A DNA stretch of 64,000 nt from Companilactobacillus mishanensis (lineage in GTDB: Bacteria; Bacillota; Bacilli; Lactobacillales; Lactobacillaceae): the NCBI RefSeq assembly GCF_003946505.1, contig NZ_RHON01000001.1:186001-250000 (forward strand). Reading direction: 5' to 3'. Below the pieces are notes generated by a model, which worked only from the letters and a program-made list of their open reading frames with translations, did not search any database and was not told the origin of the DNA. Positions 1 to 9,290 of this stretch are shown piece by piece. How positions within the stretch are numbered: position 1 is the first letter of the stretch; each line of letters begins with the position of its first letter. The translations under genes and the position numbers were made by a program.

Positions 1-1845
1 TTTAAAAATGTAACTTTTACAATCAATGAAAACGATCGAATCGGGTTGTTAGGCCTTAATGGTGTTGGTAAAACGACGCTACTTGATGGTCTAGTGAATA
101 ATAATGACTTAAATACGATTGACGTTGAAAAACCAAAGAATTATAAAATCTCATATTTAAAACAGCAACCAGAACTAGATGAAGAATTGTCTGTTGTGGA
201 TGCTGTTTTTGCTGGCGAAAATGAACAGTTTAAATTGATCAGAAAATATGAAGCCAGCTTGATCAATTTCAATAAGAACTCTGATGATAAAAAAATCCAG
301 TCTGAGTTTTTCAAGCTTCAGGAAAGAATGAACGCTGCAGATGCTTGGCAAATGGAATCTGATGTTAAAGCAATATTAAATAAACTGGGCATCACAGAAT
401 TGGATAAAAAAATATCAGAATTATCTGGTGGCCAACAACGCCGTGTTGCTTTGGCACAGACATTGATCTCTGATGCTGACTTGTTGATCCTGGATGAGCC
501 AACTAACCATTTGGACTATCAAGCAATTGACTGGCTAGAAGGCTATTTAAACAAGTTTAAGGGATCGGTAATGTTTGTTACTCATGATCGTTATTTCTTG
601 AATAAAGTTGCCAACAGAATTTTTGAACTTGAGAACCGTAATGTGACCGAATATGACGGTAACTACGAAAAATATCTTTCTCAAAAAGCAGCTAATGAAG
701 CTACAAATGCTGCAGTTCAACAACATAAAACACAAATGTACAAGAAAGAATTGGACTGGATGCGTGCAGGTGTCAAGGCTCGTGGAACAAAACAGCAAGC
801 ACGTATTGATAGATTCAATGATTTAAAAGATGATCTATCTGACAAACCAGCCGCTGAAAAAGAAATGTCGATCGACATTGCCCAACAAAGACTGGGAAAT
901 GACGTGTTCGATATCAAAGATGCAAGTTTGCAGTTTGATAATCAAACAATAATTGATGATTTCAGTTATCTGGTTTCAAAAGGTGATCGGATCGGGATCA
1001 CCGGATCTAATGGATCAGGAAAGACCACATTTTTAAATGTTTTGGCAGATAAAATCAAATTAACATCAGGTACTGTGAAAACAGGTCAAACTGTTAATCT
1101 GGGTTATTACACGCAATACACTCAAGATATGGACCCTGAGAAGCGAGTTATCAGATACCTCGAAGGAATAGGTCAAGGTGTTCGAAATGAAGATGGTGAG
1201 CGTATGTCCGCCTCTCAGCTATTGGATACATTTAAATTTGACCATCAAATGCAAGGAGCATTTATTCGAGAGTTATCGGGTGGTGAAAAACGCCGACTTT
1301 ATTTATTAGCAATCTTGATCAAACAACCCAATGTTCTTCTTTTGGATGAGCCAACTAATAATTTGGATATTGAAACTTTGACGATTCTTGAAGATTATCT
1401 GGAAAGATTCAAGGGAACTGTTTTGGCAGTATCTCATGATAGATACTTCTTAGATAAAGTGGCAAGTAAGTTATTGATTTTTAAAGGCCAAGGTCAAATT
1501 GAAGAGAGCTATGATTCATATTCTGGTTATCTTGAAAAAATGAACCAGCAAGAAGTTGAAAAACATCAACAAAATAAAGAGAAAAAAGCTGAAGAGAAAT
1601 CTGAAGAATCAGGTACTAAAACTGCAGAAAAAACTAAATTAACGTATGCTGAACAAATGGAATTAAATAAACTTGAGCCTGAAATTGAAAAATTAGACGA
1701 TGAGATATCTAATTTGAAAGCCCAATTGAATGATGATTCGAATGATTATCAGAAATTGATGGATTTTCAGCGTGAGCTAGATGAAGCCAACAAAAAAGCC
1801 GATACAATGATGGAACGTTGGGAATATCTTAGTCAATTTGAGTAG
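1..1845 (+). CDS. ABC-F family ATPase, 5' end outside window
   Basis: This is a soluble ABC-F protein with two nucleotide-binding domains and no membrane segments; family members act on the ribosome in translation control or antibiotic protection. The frame is open from base 1, so the true start lies upstream. The first Walker A (GLNGVGKTT) is at about 49-75 bp, with signature LSGGQQRR and Walker B LLILDEPTNHLD following. The second half has GSNGSGKTT, LSGGEKRR and LLLDEPTNNLD. An interdomain linker and a Lys/Glu-rich C-terminal coiled coil resemble Uup/YdiF-type members. It ends 9 bp before thyA, so the two are probably co-transcribed. The exact ABC-F subgroup cannot be settled here. Confidence 0.93.
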   Translation, partial: FKNVTFTINENDRIGLLGLNGVGKTTLLDGLVNNNDLNTIDVEKPKNYKISYLKQQPELDEELSVVDAVFAGENEQFKLIRKYEASLINFNKNSDDKKIQSEFFKLQERMNAADAWQMESDVKAILNKLGITELDKKISELSGGQQRRVALAQTLISDADLLILDEPTNHLDYQAIDWLEGYLNKFKGSVMFVTHDRYFLNKVANRIFELENRNVTEYDGNYEKYLSQKAANEATNAAVQQHKTQMYKKELDWMRAGVKARGTKQQARIDRFNDLKDDLSDKPAAEKEMSIDIAQQRLGNDVFDIKDASLQFDNQTIIDDFSYLVSKGDRIGITGSNGSGKTTFLNVLADKIKLTSGTVKTGQTVNLGYYTQYTQDMDPEKRVIRYLEGIGQGVRNEDGERMSASQLLDTFKFDHQMQGAFIRELSGGEKRRLYLLAILIKQPNVLLLDEPTNNLDIETLTILEDYLERFKGTVLAVSHDRYFLDKVASKLLIFKGQGQIEESYDSYSGYLEKMNQQEVEKHQQNKEKKAEEKSEESGTKTAEKTKLTYAEQMELNKLEPEIEKLDDEISNLKAQLNDDSNDYQKLMDFQRELDEANKKADTMMERWEYLSQFE

Positions 1846-1854
1846 GAGACAAAT

Positions 1855-2805
1855 ATGGATAATGAACAGCAATATTTGAATTTATTGAAGTATGTTTTAG
1901 AAAATGGTCACCAAAAGGGTGATCGTACTGGAACTGGTACAATAAGCACTTTTGGATATCAAATTCGATTTGATCTTTCCAAATCATTTCCACTATTGAC
2001 GACAAAAAAAGTTCCCTTTGGATTGATCAAAAGTGAACTTTTGTGGTTCATGCATGGTGATACTAATATTAGGTATTTATTGCAACATAAGAATCATATT
2101 TGGGACGAGTGGGCTTTCAAAAAGTATATAGAAGATGACATTTATACTGGTCCTGATATGACTGATTTTGGTCGTCGCAGTCTCGTTGATGATGATTTCA
2201 ATCAAGAGTATAAAAAACAAAAAAAGATCTTCGAAGAAAAAATCTTGAATGATGATGATTTTTCCAAAAAATTTGGTGATTTAGGTTTTGTGTACGGTGC
2301 ACAGTGGAGACATTGGCAAAAACGTGATGGTGGAGTTATCGATCAAATCAAAAACGTTATCGATCAAATTAAAAATACACCTGATTCTCGTCGAATGATC
2401 GTAAGTGCATGGAATCCAGAAGATGTTCCAACTATGGCATTACCTCCGTGTCACACACTGTTCCAATTTTATGTGAATGATGGCAAATTGTCATGCCAAT
2501 TGTATCAACGCAGTGCTGATCTATTTTTAGGAGTTCCATTCAATATTGCTAGTTATGCATTGTTAACACATCTGATCGCTAGAGAAACTGGCTTAGAAGT
2601 TGGAGATTTTGTCCATACTTTTGGGGATGCTCATATTTATTTGAACCACCTAGATCAAGTAAAAGAACAATTAAGCAGGACTCCACATGCTGGACCTCAA
2701 CTTGAGATTAAAGGTAACAAAAGTATCTTTGATTTAGACGTTGCTGATATTGTTGTAACCGGTTATGACCCAGAACCTGCAATTAAGGCACCAGTTGCCG
2801 TTTAG
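1855..2805 (+). CDS. thyA: thymidylate synthase
   Basis: ThyA makes dTMP from dUMP with methylenetetrahydrofolate as carbon donor and reductant. The 316-residue length and the Asp/Lys-rich insertion before the [11 protein letters not shown] block match the long Lactobacillus casei-type enzyme. The catalytic Cys is residue 199 in [19 protein letters not shown] near the N-terminus and the C-terminal IKAPVAV, which closes over the substrate, are present. The ATG follows AGGAG. dfrA starts 10 bp downstream, giving the usual thyA-dfrA pair, in which DHFR recycles the dihydrofolate made by ThyA. Confidence 0.98.
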   Translation: MDNEQQYLNLLKYVLENGHQKGDRTGTGTISTFGYQIRFDLSKSFPLLTTKKVPFGLIKSELLWFMHGDTNIRYLLQHKNHIWDEWAFKKYIEDDIYTGPDMTDFGRRSLVDDDFNQEYKKQKKIFEEKILNDDDFSKKFGDLGFVYGAQWRHWQKRDGGVIDQIKNVIDQIKNTPDSRRMIVSAWNPEDVPTMALPPCHTLFQFYVNDGKLSCQLYQRSADLFLGVPFNIASYALLTHLIARETGLEVGDFVHTFGDAHIYLNHLDQVKEQLSRTPHAGPQLEIKGNKSIFDLDVADIVVTGYDPEPAIKAPVAV

Positions 2806-2815
2806 GAGGAAATAC

Positions 2816-3307
2816 ATGATAAGTTTTGTGTGGGCAGAAGATGCCGATAAGATAATCGGACAAAATGGTTCCTTACCGTGGAAACTTCCGAACGATATGA
2901 AAAGATTCAAAGATTTAACAACAGGTAATACGATTGTCATGGGACGTCGGACCTACGAAAGTTTTCCAAATGGTCCTTTACCAAACCGTCGAAATATTGT
3001 TATTTCTCGTAATAATGAGTATCAAGTTAAGTCTCCAGCTGAATTGATCAATTCAAAAGAAGAATTGTCTAAGGTTACCAAATCTGATGAAGATATTATG
3101 GTAATAGGTGGCAAAACTATTTTTCAAATGTTTCTTGACGATGTTGATATTCTTTATGTCACAAAGATCCACCACGAATTTGTTGGTGACACGAAAATGG
3201 TTGATATAGATTACAATAAATTTAAATTGACCGAAAAAAAAGAAGGTACCATGGACGAAAAAAATATCTATCCATATACCTTCGAGACTTACAAAAAAAT
3301 TAATTAA
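2816..3307 (+). CDS. dfrA: dihydrofolate reductase
   Basis: DHFR reduces dihydrofolate to tetrahydrofolate with NADPH. The protein has 163 residues, normal for the family. Visible motifs are IIGQNGSLPWKLPNDMKRF, containing the acidic substrate-binding Asp, then TIVMGRRTYESFP and IMVIGGKTIFQMF for NADPH. The start is ATG 2816, directly after TAGGAGGAAATAC; a longer upstream frame from 2765 lies within thyA and is unlikely. The stop overlaps the 3' end of the convergent hemolysin III-like gene by 8 bp, and no terminator hairpin separates them. Confidence 0.97.
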   Translation: MISFVWAEDADKIIGQNGSLPWKLPNDMKRFKDLTTGNTIVMGRRTYESFPNGPLPNRRNIVISRNNEYQVKSPAELINSKEELSKVTKSDEDIMVIGGKTIFQMFLDDVDILYVTKIHHEFVGDTKMVDIDYNKFKLTEKKEGTMDEKNIYPYTFETYKKIN

Positions 3308-3989
3308 CATATAAATATACTGAGAAGTACATCAACGCCGTACCGATCATTACGAAAATGTGAAAGATCACATGAGCAAATTTTAAGTTCTTGATCAAGT
3401 AAACACCGGCACCTAACGTAAAGGCAATCCCACCGAATATCAATAACCAAGTTCCGGTGGCACCGATGGCTGCAAATAGTGGTTTCATGGCAATTATTAT
3501 TGCCCAGCCCATTAAAACGTAAAGGAAAGTTTCAAAATACTTGAATTTACCAACATTAAATATTTTATAGAGAATTCCGCCGATTGCTAATACCCAAATT
3601 ACTGCCAAGAGTGCGATGGCAAAGGCGGAACTTTTTAATGCAATCAAACAATATGGTGTGTAAGTTCCAGCAATCATAAGGAAAATTGAACTGTGGTCAA
3701 ATATCTGAAAGACACCTTTTGCTCTAGTAAAGTACAAGCTATGAAATAAAGTTGAACTGAGATATAAGAAGAATAATGTAAATGCGTAAATGAAATAAGA
3801 AGTTATTTCAAGCGGATTTCCACTTTTGAATCCCTTAATAAGTAAGAAGACCGATCCAATAATAGCTAAAATGATTCCGATACCATGAGTTACAGCACTA
3901 AATATTTCGTTAAGTATCAGATACGTGCGAGAAAACTTTTTGGTTTGCTTATTTTTTAAATCAGAATTTTTTTCCAAATCGTAAACCAA
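3300..3989 (-). CDS. hemolysin III / PAQR-like membrane protein
   Basis: This 229-residue integral membrane protein has about seven hydrophobic segments. It carries the family pattern: NEIFSAVTHGIG in the first segment, YFxxSSTLFHSLYF and FDHSSIFLMIAGTYTP in the middle, and HVIFHIFVMIGT at the end. The Ser, Asp and His residues of these motifs form a metal site in related PAQR proteins. Despite the hemolysin name, a housekeeping membrane role is more likely in lactobacilli and the true function is not known. It is convergent with dfrA and divergent from the degV gene at 4104. Confidence 0.88.
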   Translation of the reverse strand: MVYDLEKNSDLKNKQTKKFSRTYLILNEIFSAVTHGIGIILAIIGSVFLLIKGFKSGNPLEITSYFIYAFTLFFLYLSSTLFHSLYFTRAKGVFQIFDHSSIFLMIAGTYTPYCLIALKSSAFAIALLAVIWVLAIGGILYKIFNVGKFKYFETFLYVLMGWAIIIAMKPLFAAIGATGTWLLIFGGIAFTLGAGVYLIKNLKFAHVIFHIFVMIGTALMYFSVYLYVN

Positions 3990-4031
3990 CTTTCAATTTG
4001 TTTAAGTACAGTATAATACTTTATACTAAAG

Positions 4032-4061
4032 TTAATACATTGATAACAAATCTGGTATAAT
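4032..4061 (+). promoter_or_regulatory. probable promoter of degV (4104)
   Basis: TATAAT at 4056-4061 is preceded by TGG (extended -10), with a weak -35 TTAATA at 4032-4037 and an 18-bp spacer. It lies 43 bp upstream of the DegV start. Confidence 0.55.
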
Positions 4062-4103
4062 TTAAACAATTAATCAATCGAAACCCTATGAAAGAGGGAG
4101 AAT

Positions 4104-4946
4104 ATGAGCAAGGTAAAAATTATCACTGACTCTTCAGTTCAATTGACAGAAGAGGAAATCAAAGAAAATGACATCAGTGTGGTTCCATTGACCATTGAAA
4201 TTGATGGTAATACGTATGTAGATGGTGTTGACATCTCTCGTGAAGAATTTGTAAAAGAAATGGATGCGTCAAAGGATCTACCCAAAACATCGCAACCATC
4301 ACTAGGAACATTCATGGAAGTAATTGATTCAATTCCTGAGGATTATACTGATATTCTGTCGTTGAATATGACTGTTGCTATCAGTGGTACAGTTAATGCC
4401 GCTAAACAGGTAAGTGAAATGACTGATAGAAACTATGAAGCAATCGATACTGAATTTACTGATCGTGGATTGGCATTTCAAGTTTTAAAAGCTGCAAAGC
4501 TTGCCAAAGAAGGCAAATCAGTTGACGAAATCAAGACTGCCATTAATAATGTTCGTGATCACACATATCTATACATGGGTGTGACAAGTATTGAGAATAT
4601 TCTACGTGGAGGAAGATTAAGCAGATTCGCAGGAACTTTATCAACATTGCTTAATCTTAATCTAGTTCTCACATTGAAGAACAATAGTTTAGATGTTGCC
4701 AAGCGTGGACGTGGTCGAAAGACAATTGAAAAGTATATGAACAATGTAATGGATGAAATCAAATCACTTAAAAATATTAAGGCGATTGGGATTTCATACG
4801 TTGATAAACTTGATTATGTAAATGAGCTTAAGGAAAAGTTGCAGGAGATCGTTCCTGAAGTACCACTTTTGATTCGAGTTACAAGTCCTGTAATTGCAAC
4901 TCATGCTGGATCAGGTGCATTCGCAATAGAATTTTATACAGAGTAG
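4104..4946 (+). CDS. DegV family fatty-acid-binding protein
   Basis: DegV (FakB-type) proteins bind a fatty acid and, in systems with FakA, present it for phosphorylation. This 280-residue member starts with KIITDSSVQLTEEE, the DS(S/T) strand typical of the family. It also has KTSQPS at about 58-63, SISGT-like AISGTVNAA, and GGRLSRFAGTLSTLLN in the middle. The ATG follows GAGGGAGAAT. A second DegV paralogue lies at 46416-47282 on the minus strand. A FakA kinase is not in this window, so fatty-acid presentation is inferred from family. Confidence 0.92.
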   Translation: MSKVKIITDSSVQLTEEEIKENDISVVPLTIEIDGNTYVDGVDISREEFVKEMDASKDLPKTSQPSLGTFMEVIDSIPEDYTDILSLNMTVAISGTVNAAKQVSEMTDRNYEAIDTEFTDRGLAFQVLKAAKLAKEGKSVDEIKTAINNVRDHTYLYMGVTSIENILRGGRLSRFAGTLSTLLNLNLVLTLKNNSLDVAKRGRGRKTIEKYMNNVMDEIKSLKNIKAIGISYVDKLDYVNELKEKLQEIVPEVPLLIRVTSPVIATHAGSGAFAIEFYTE

Positions 4947-4947
4947 G

Positions 4948-4976
4948 AGCTGATGGTTTATTCATCAGCTTTTTTT
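4948..4976 (+). terminator. Rho-independent terminator after degV
   Basis: The 8-bp perfect stem AGCTGATG/CATCAGCT has a 7-nt loop and is followed by seven T. It sits just after the DegV stop and 16 bp before the next start. Confidence 0.85.
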
Positions 4977-4992
4977 GAAAGATGGATTTTAG

Positions 4993-5862
4993 ATGAAGAA
5001 AAAAACATTATGGATATTATTATCTACTGTAATCGTGTTACTTTTGGTTGGTGGAGGAGCTGGATATTATTTTTATCAAAATAATGAACAGAGTACCCAA
5101 TCAGAACAAACTACGCATAAGAAAAGCATTAAAAATATAATTAAAAAGAAAAAAGTCATTCCCAAAAAGAAATCGATAAAAATCGTTGCGATCGGTGATT
5201 CGTTGACTGAAGGTATTGGTGATTCAAAGTCGATCGGTGGTGGATATGTTACACGTCTTTCAAACAAAGTTAAGGAAGACGATAAGGTAAAAGTTAGTTC
5301 TGATAACTTTGGTGTATCCGGTAACACAAGTAGTCAAATAATAGATAGGATTTCGTTCGACCAAAAAATTCATAAATCGTTACCTAAAGCTGATATAATT
5401 ACTGTTACAGTCGGCGGCAATGACTTCATGCATTTACTCAAGAAAAAGGGTATGGATCTTACTGAAAAAAACATTTCTGACGAACAAGTTAAATTTGACC
5501 GTCGATTGGGAGTTTTACTTGCTGATATTAGGCATTATAATGGCCATGCTCCAATTTATTTGGTCGGTATATATAATCCTTTCAGCATCTATTTAGCAAA
5601 CGTGACGGACGCTAAAACTGCTTTCGTCAAATGGGGCCAGGCCTCAGAGGAAGTTGCCGATTCCGTGAATAATACTTACTACGTAGATATCAATAATTTG
5701 TATGAAACTAAATATGTAGATAAGAAGGCTAAAAAGACTGGTACTAACCCTTATCTTTCTGATCAAGATCATTTTCACCCTAATGCCAAGGGTTATGATA
5801 TGATGACAGAAAAAATTTATGATCAAGTGAAGAATACCAAGAAAGAGTGGCTTTACAAGTAA
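4993..5862 (+). CDS. membrane-anchored SGNH/GDSL hydrolase
   Basis: This 289-residue lipase/esterase-like protein has an N-terminal membrane anchor (about residues 4-27, ILLSTVIVLLLVGGGAGYYF) and a Lys-rich linker, so the catalytic domain should face outside. The SGNH blocks are present: nucleophile AIGDSLTEGIGD (block I), GGND (block III), and DQDHFHPNAKGYD with the catalytic Asp/His (block V). It matches the YpmR family, which often sits beside YpmS as here (3-bp gap). The natural substrate is unknown. It is the first gene of a likely operon running to rnhB. Confidence 0.9.
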   Translation: MKKKTLWILLSTVIVLLLVGGGAGYYFYQNNEQSTQSEQTTHKKSIKNIIKKKKVIPKKKSIKIVAIGDSLTEGIGDSKSIGGGYVTRLSNKVKEDDKVKVSSDNFGVSGNTSSQIIDRISFDQKIHKSLPKADIITVTVGGNDFMHLLKKKGMDLTEKNISDEQVKFDRRLGVLLADIRHYNGHAPIYLVGIYNPFSIYLANVTDAKTAFVKWGQASEEVADSVNNTYYVDINNLYETKYVDKKAKKTGTNPYLSDQDHFHPNAKGYDMMTEKIYDQVKNTKKEWLYK

Positions 5863-5865
5863 TAT

Positions 5866-6462
5866 ATGAAAAATAAAAATTATTGGAAATATGCTTTTAT
5901 TGCATTACTAGCAGTTATACTAGTTTTTGGTGGGATCTTGGGTTCAAAAGTATTTAGCGCTCCCAATGAAACCTATAAAGTTTCCTCAAAAATTGAATCT
6001 CAAAATGAACAAATATTTACCGTCAACATGAATAAAGACCAAGCTAATGAAATGGCTCAGTATTATTTGGAACATACGTTGAATAATGGTAAGGCAGAGT
6101 ACCAACTCAAATTAAAAAAGGATGCTGAACTTACTGGCGAAGTAAAATTTCTAGGAGCAAAAATCCATTTTAATTTGATAATGACGCCTTATGCCAAAAC
6201 TAATGGGGATGTCTTGTTGAAGGCTAAGCAGATAAAGGTTGGAGCATTATCACTTCCAATTAAATTTGTCATGAATTATGCTAAAAACAGTTTCAAGATT
6301 CCTGATTGGGTAGACGTAAATAGCAAGGATAAGACAATTCTTTTAAAATTTACTAAGTATAGAACCAAAGAGGGATATAGCATTCGTGCTAAGAAACTAG
6401 ATTTAAAGAATGATAAACTTGTTTTTGATGTAATGAATACAAAAATCACAGATAATCAATAG
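5866..6462 (+). CDS. YpmS-like membrane-anchored protein
   Basis: This 198-residue protein has one N-terminal transmembrane segment (about residues 9-28) and an extracellular domain ending near ...LVFDVMNTKI. Length, topology and position right after an SGNH hydrolase fit the YpmS/DUF2140 family of Firmicutes, whose role is unknown. The start overlaps nothing and is 3 bp after the previous stop; yozE begins 10 bp after its stop. Confidence 0.78.
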   Translation: MKNKNYWKYAFIALLAVILVFGGILGSKVFSAPNETYKVSSKIESQNEQIFTVNMNKDQANEMAQYYLEHTLNNGKAEYQLKLKKDAELTGEVKFLGAKIHFNLIMTPYAKTNGDVLLKAKQIKVGALSLPIKFVMNYAKNSFKIPDWVDVNSKDKTILLKFTKYRTKEGYSIRAKKLDLKNDKLVFDVMNTKITDNQ

Positions 6463-6472
6463 AGGAGAATTT

Positions 6473-6697
6473 ATGAAGAGAAGCTTTTATGCATACTTAA
6501 TGACTCTCCGTAATCCTGAAAGTGTGGAACCTGATGCTGAATTCGCAAATAATGCGTTTCATGATCAATCGTTTCCGAAACAAGAGCAGGATTACGATAA
6601 AATATCTGACTATTTGGAATTAAATGCTGGATATTTACCAAGTATGACGATTTTTGACGAAATTTACCAAAAATATAAAGACGTAGACAGAAAATAG
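6473..6697 (+). CDS. YozE-like SAM-fold small protein (UPF0346)
   Basis: This 74-residue protein begins MKRSFYAYLMTLRNP and includes FANNAFHDQSFPKQEQDY and a C-terminal MTIFDEIYQKYK, the recognisable pattern of the YozE/UPF0346 family, which has a small helical SAM-like fold of unknown function. A clear GAGGAG site precedes the ATG. It lies between ypmS and rbgA in an apparent operon. Confidence 0.88.
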   Translation: MKRSFYAYLMTLRNPESVEPDAEFANNAFHDQSFPKQEQDYDKISDYLELNAGYLPSMTIFDEIYQKYKDVDRK

Positions 6698-6706
6698 GTG
6701 ATAAAT

Positions 6707-7561
6707 ATGGCTTTTCAGTGGTATCCCGGTCACATGAACAAAGCAAAAAACCAAGTTCAAGACCGTTTGAAAATGGTTGATATTGTTTTAGAAATTGTTG
6801 ATGCTAGACTTCCATACTCATCTAGAAACCCAGTCTTGGAAGATATCATCAATCAAAAGAAACATATAATAATTTTGAACAAGTCTGATTTGGCAGATCC
6901 CAAATTGACAGCAGATTGGAAGCTGAATTTTGAACAAGAAGGTACAGCCTCAATTGAGTCAGATGCCAAACATGATAATAAATTATCGAATTTGAATACT
7001 CTGATACGAGCTGAACTTTCTCAAAAGATTGCAAAATATGAGAATGCTGGCGTTAAAAATTATCAGATAAAAGCAATGTGTATTGGAATTCCTAATGTTG
7101 GTAAGTCTACTATTTTGAATAAGATGGTCGGAAAAAATGTCGCTGTAACAGGTAATAAGCCAGGTGTTACGAAGAATCAAAATTGGCTCAAGACTAATTA
7201 TGGAATCGACCTATTGGATACACCTGGAATTCTTTGGCCAAAGATCAATGATCCTAAAGTTGGAATGAAATTGGCTCTTTCTGGTGCTATTAAAGATAAG
7301 ATTTATCCGCCGGATGATGTCGCTATTTTTGCGCTTAACTTTTTGCAGGCCCATTATTTGAAACGTCTGACTGATGTCTATAACTTGGATAGTGCTGATA
7401 TGTTGAACCATACTACTGGTGAATTATTGATGCATTTGACGGAACAGTTTGGATACAAAGAAGACTATGACCGTGCTGCCAGAAAAGTTATCATGGATGT
7501 ACGTAATTTGAGATTTGGAAGAGTTACCTTTGATGTTCCTGGGGAATTCTATGAAGAATAG
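6707..7561 (+). CDS. rbgA: ribosome biogenesis GTPase RbgA (YlqF)
   Basis: RbgA is a circularly permuted GTPase that acts late in 50S subunit assembly. The permuted order is visible: G4 NKSDL comes before G1 GIPNVGKST and G3 DTPG. The N-terminal FQWYPGHMNKAK is the family hallmark. ATG 6707 is preferred to the upstream in-frame GTG 6698 because AGGTG sits 6 bp before it, giving 284 residues. The C-terminal all-helical domain is complete. rnhB begins inside the last codons, so the two are probably translationally coupled. Confidence 0.96.
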   Translation: MAFQWYPGHMNKAKNQVQDRLKMVDIVLEIVDARLPYSSRNPVLEDIINQKKHIIILNKSDLADPKLTADWKLNFEQEGTASIESDAKHDNKLSNLNTLIRAELSQKIAKYENAGVKNYQIKAMCIGIPNVGKSTILNKMVGKNVAVTGNKPGVTKNQNWLKTNYGIDLLDTPGILWPKINDPKVGMKLALSGAIKDKIYPPDDVAIFALNFLQAHYLKRLTDVYNLDSADMLNHTTGELLMHLTEQFGYKEDYDRAARKVIMDVRNLRFGRVTFDVPGEFYEE

Positions 7562-8321
7562 TTATACTATTAAGGAAGTCAAAGATCTTTTAGATCATAC
7601 CGCTGATGACGAATTGATTTCTGAGCTTATGACAGATTCCAGATCTGGAGTTCAAAAGTTATTAGAAAAATATAATCGTCGTCAAGAAAAACAACGTGAA
7701 TTGTTAGTTAAATTTCATAAGAAAGAAACTTTGGAAATACCATTTTGGAATCAAGAAAAAATGGTTGCTGGTGTCGATGAAGTTGGACGTGGACCACTTG
7801 CTGGTCCAGTCGTAACAGCCGCAGTTATTTTGCCTAGTGACAATACTCTCTATGAGGTTGACGATTCAAAGAAATTAAGTGCCAAAAAACGATCGGAATT
7901 GTATATTCAAATTTGCAATCAGGCCATTGATATCAGTGTGGCTGTCGGATCACCAGAATTGATTGATAAAGAAAATATTTATCATGCAACAGAACTTACA
8001 ATGGCTGATTCTATAAATAATTTGTATGCTAAACCCGATCAGATATTGGTTGATGCAATGACTATACCAGTGGATATTCCACAAATTAAATTGATCAAGG
8101 GTGATGCCAAATCAATTACGATTGGCGCCGCCAGTATAGTAGCTAAGGTTGCTCGAGATAGATTGATGTCAGTATATGATCGAATGTATCCTGAATTTGG
8201 CTTTTTGAGAAATGATGGGTATGGTACCAGAGAACATTTGGACGCCTTAGCCAAATATGGCAAGACCAATATCCATCGTGAAAGTTTTTCACCTGTAAAG
8301 AATATTTCGAAATTATATTAA
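7551..8321 (+). CDS. rnhB: ribonuclease HII
   Basis: RNase HII cleaves RNA in RNA/DNA hybrids and single ribonucleotides in DNA. The catalytic core begins with AGVDEVGRGPLAGPVV (first Asp-Glu), with DDSKKLSAKKR, ILVDAMT and IVAKVARDR downstream. The 256-residue length includes the N-terminal extension usual in Firmicutes. ATG 7551 overlaps the 3' end of rbgA by 11 bp and has a GGGG ribosome site at 7541; the in-frame ATG at 7515 lies deep inside rbgA and is unlikely. A terminator hairpin follows. Confidence 0.96.
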   Translation: MKNSYTIKEVKDLLDHTADDELISELMTDSRSGVQKLLEKYNRRQEKQRELLVKFHKKETLEIPFWNQEKMVAGVDEVGRGPLAGPVVTAAVILPSDNTLYEVDDSKKLSAKKRSELYIQICNQAIDISVAVGSPELIDKENIYHATELTMADSINNLYAKPDQILVDAMTIPVDIPQIKLIKGDAKSITIGAASIVAKVARDRLMSVYDRMYPEFGFLRNDGYGTREHLDALAKYGKTNIHRESFSPVKNISKLY

Positions 8322-8359
8322 ACACCACTTGCGTAATTTATTATGAAAGTGGTGTTTTT
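8321..8359 (+). terminator. terminator hairpin between rnhB and dprA
   Basis: AACACCACTT (8321-8330) pairs perfectly with AAGTGGTGTT (8347-8356), followed by a T run. The hairpin begins on the last base of the rnhB stop and ends 5 bp before the dprA ATG. Confidence 0.8.
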
Positions 8360-8361
8360 AT

Positions 8362-9180
8362 ATGGAAAAATTAAACGAATTTTTAGTACAGTGTCGAATG
8401 ACAAGAATGGTTTCAAATCAAATGCTTTTGAAAATAATAAGTATATTTATTGATAATCCAAATTTCGAAATGGATTCTTTAAAGATGCTCAAATTAAAAC
8501 TTGGTCCAGAGAAATATAACGAGTTTCTTCTATTATTAAGGCGACCGGTAAAAAAAGATATTCAAGTGATAAATTATTTAGAAGATTCGTATCCAAATCA
8601 GTTGAGGGAAATTTATAATCCACCGGCAATGATGTTTTACAAAGGAAATAAAAATTTGCTTTTAGACAATTGTTTAGCTATTGTTGGAGCAAGACAAGCA
8701 ACCGAATATAGCTATCGTTGCATTAGCGGACTTGTTCCAAAAGTGATTGACCGCTATACTGTTGTAAGCGGTCTAGCTCAAGGAGTAGACGCTTGGTCTC
8801 ATCAAGTGACTCTAAATAATTACGGTAAAACTATTGCTGTGATTGGTAGTTCTCTTGATAAATATTATCCAAAACAGAACAGACAATTACAGGATGATAT
8901 CGCTACTCATGGATTGTTACTTAGTGAATATCCACCAGGAAGCGAAATCAATCGTTGGCATTTTCCCCAGCGTAATCGTATAATCGCTGGTCTGAGCCAA
9001 AAAGTTGTCGTTACGGAAGCAAAAATTAGGAGTGGCGCATTGATCACTGCTGAATTAGCACTTGATTCAAATCGGGAGGTTATTTCAATACCTGGACCGA
9101 TTGATTCAAGCTTATCAGCAGGTTGCAATAAGTTGATCCAACAAGGGGCAACACCACTGATAAATTTTAATGATATTTAG
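8362..9180 (+). CDS. dprA: DNA-processing protein DprA
   Basis: DprA binds incoming single-stranded DNA during transformation and loads RecA. The Rossmann-like core is complete: IVGARQATEYS, VVSGLAQGVDAWSH, AVIGSSLDKYYP and SEYPPGSEINRWHFPQRNRII, then VVVTEAKIRSGALITAELAL. The protein has 272 residues and lacks a long C-terminal winged-helix domain, as in many lactobacilli. The ATG follows the terminator hairpin by only 5 bp, and the only SD-like bases (GGTG) are inside the hairpin stem, so translation initiation may be poor or structure-dependent. Confidence 0.95.
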   Translation: MEKLNEFLVQCRMTRMVSNQMLLKIISIFIDNPNFEMDSLKMLKLKLGPEKYNEFLLLLRRPVKKDIQVINYLEDSYPNQLREIYNPPAMMFYKGNKNLLLDNCLAIVGARQATEYSYRCISGLVPKVIDRYTVVSGLAQGVDAWSHQVTLNNYGKTIAVIGSSLDKYYPKQNRQLQDDIATHGLLLSEYPPGSEINRWHFPQRNRIIAGLSQKVVVTEAKIRSGALITAELALDSNREVISIPGPIDSSLSAGCNKLIQQGATPLINFNDI

Positions 9181-9220
9181 CAAACGCTTTCGCATTTTTG
9201 AAAATATATGTATTATTTTA

Positions 9221-9249
9221 TTGACAAAACAAAAATTGATATTTAATAT
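9221..9249 (+). promoter_or_regulatory. topA promoter
   Basis: Perfect -35 TTGACA at 9221-9226, a 17-bp spacer, and -10 TAATAT at 9244-9249. It is placed to transcribe topA-xerC-hslV-hslU. Confidence 0.75.
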
Positions 9250-9290
9250 AAGTTCAGTTTTTAATCGAGTTACGAAAGGAGCACGGTTAC

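Noticed and set aside
547-798. 83-codon minus-strand ORF in the ABC-F gene
   Set aside because: It is a shadow of the plus-strand ABC-F frame with no ribosome site or recognisable protein.
2765-2815. Longer N-terminus for DHFR
   Set aside because: It would overlap thyA; TAGGAGG immediately precedes the ATG at 2816.
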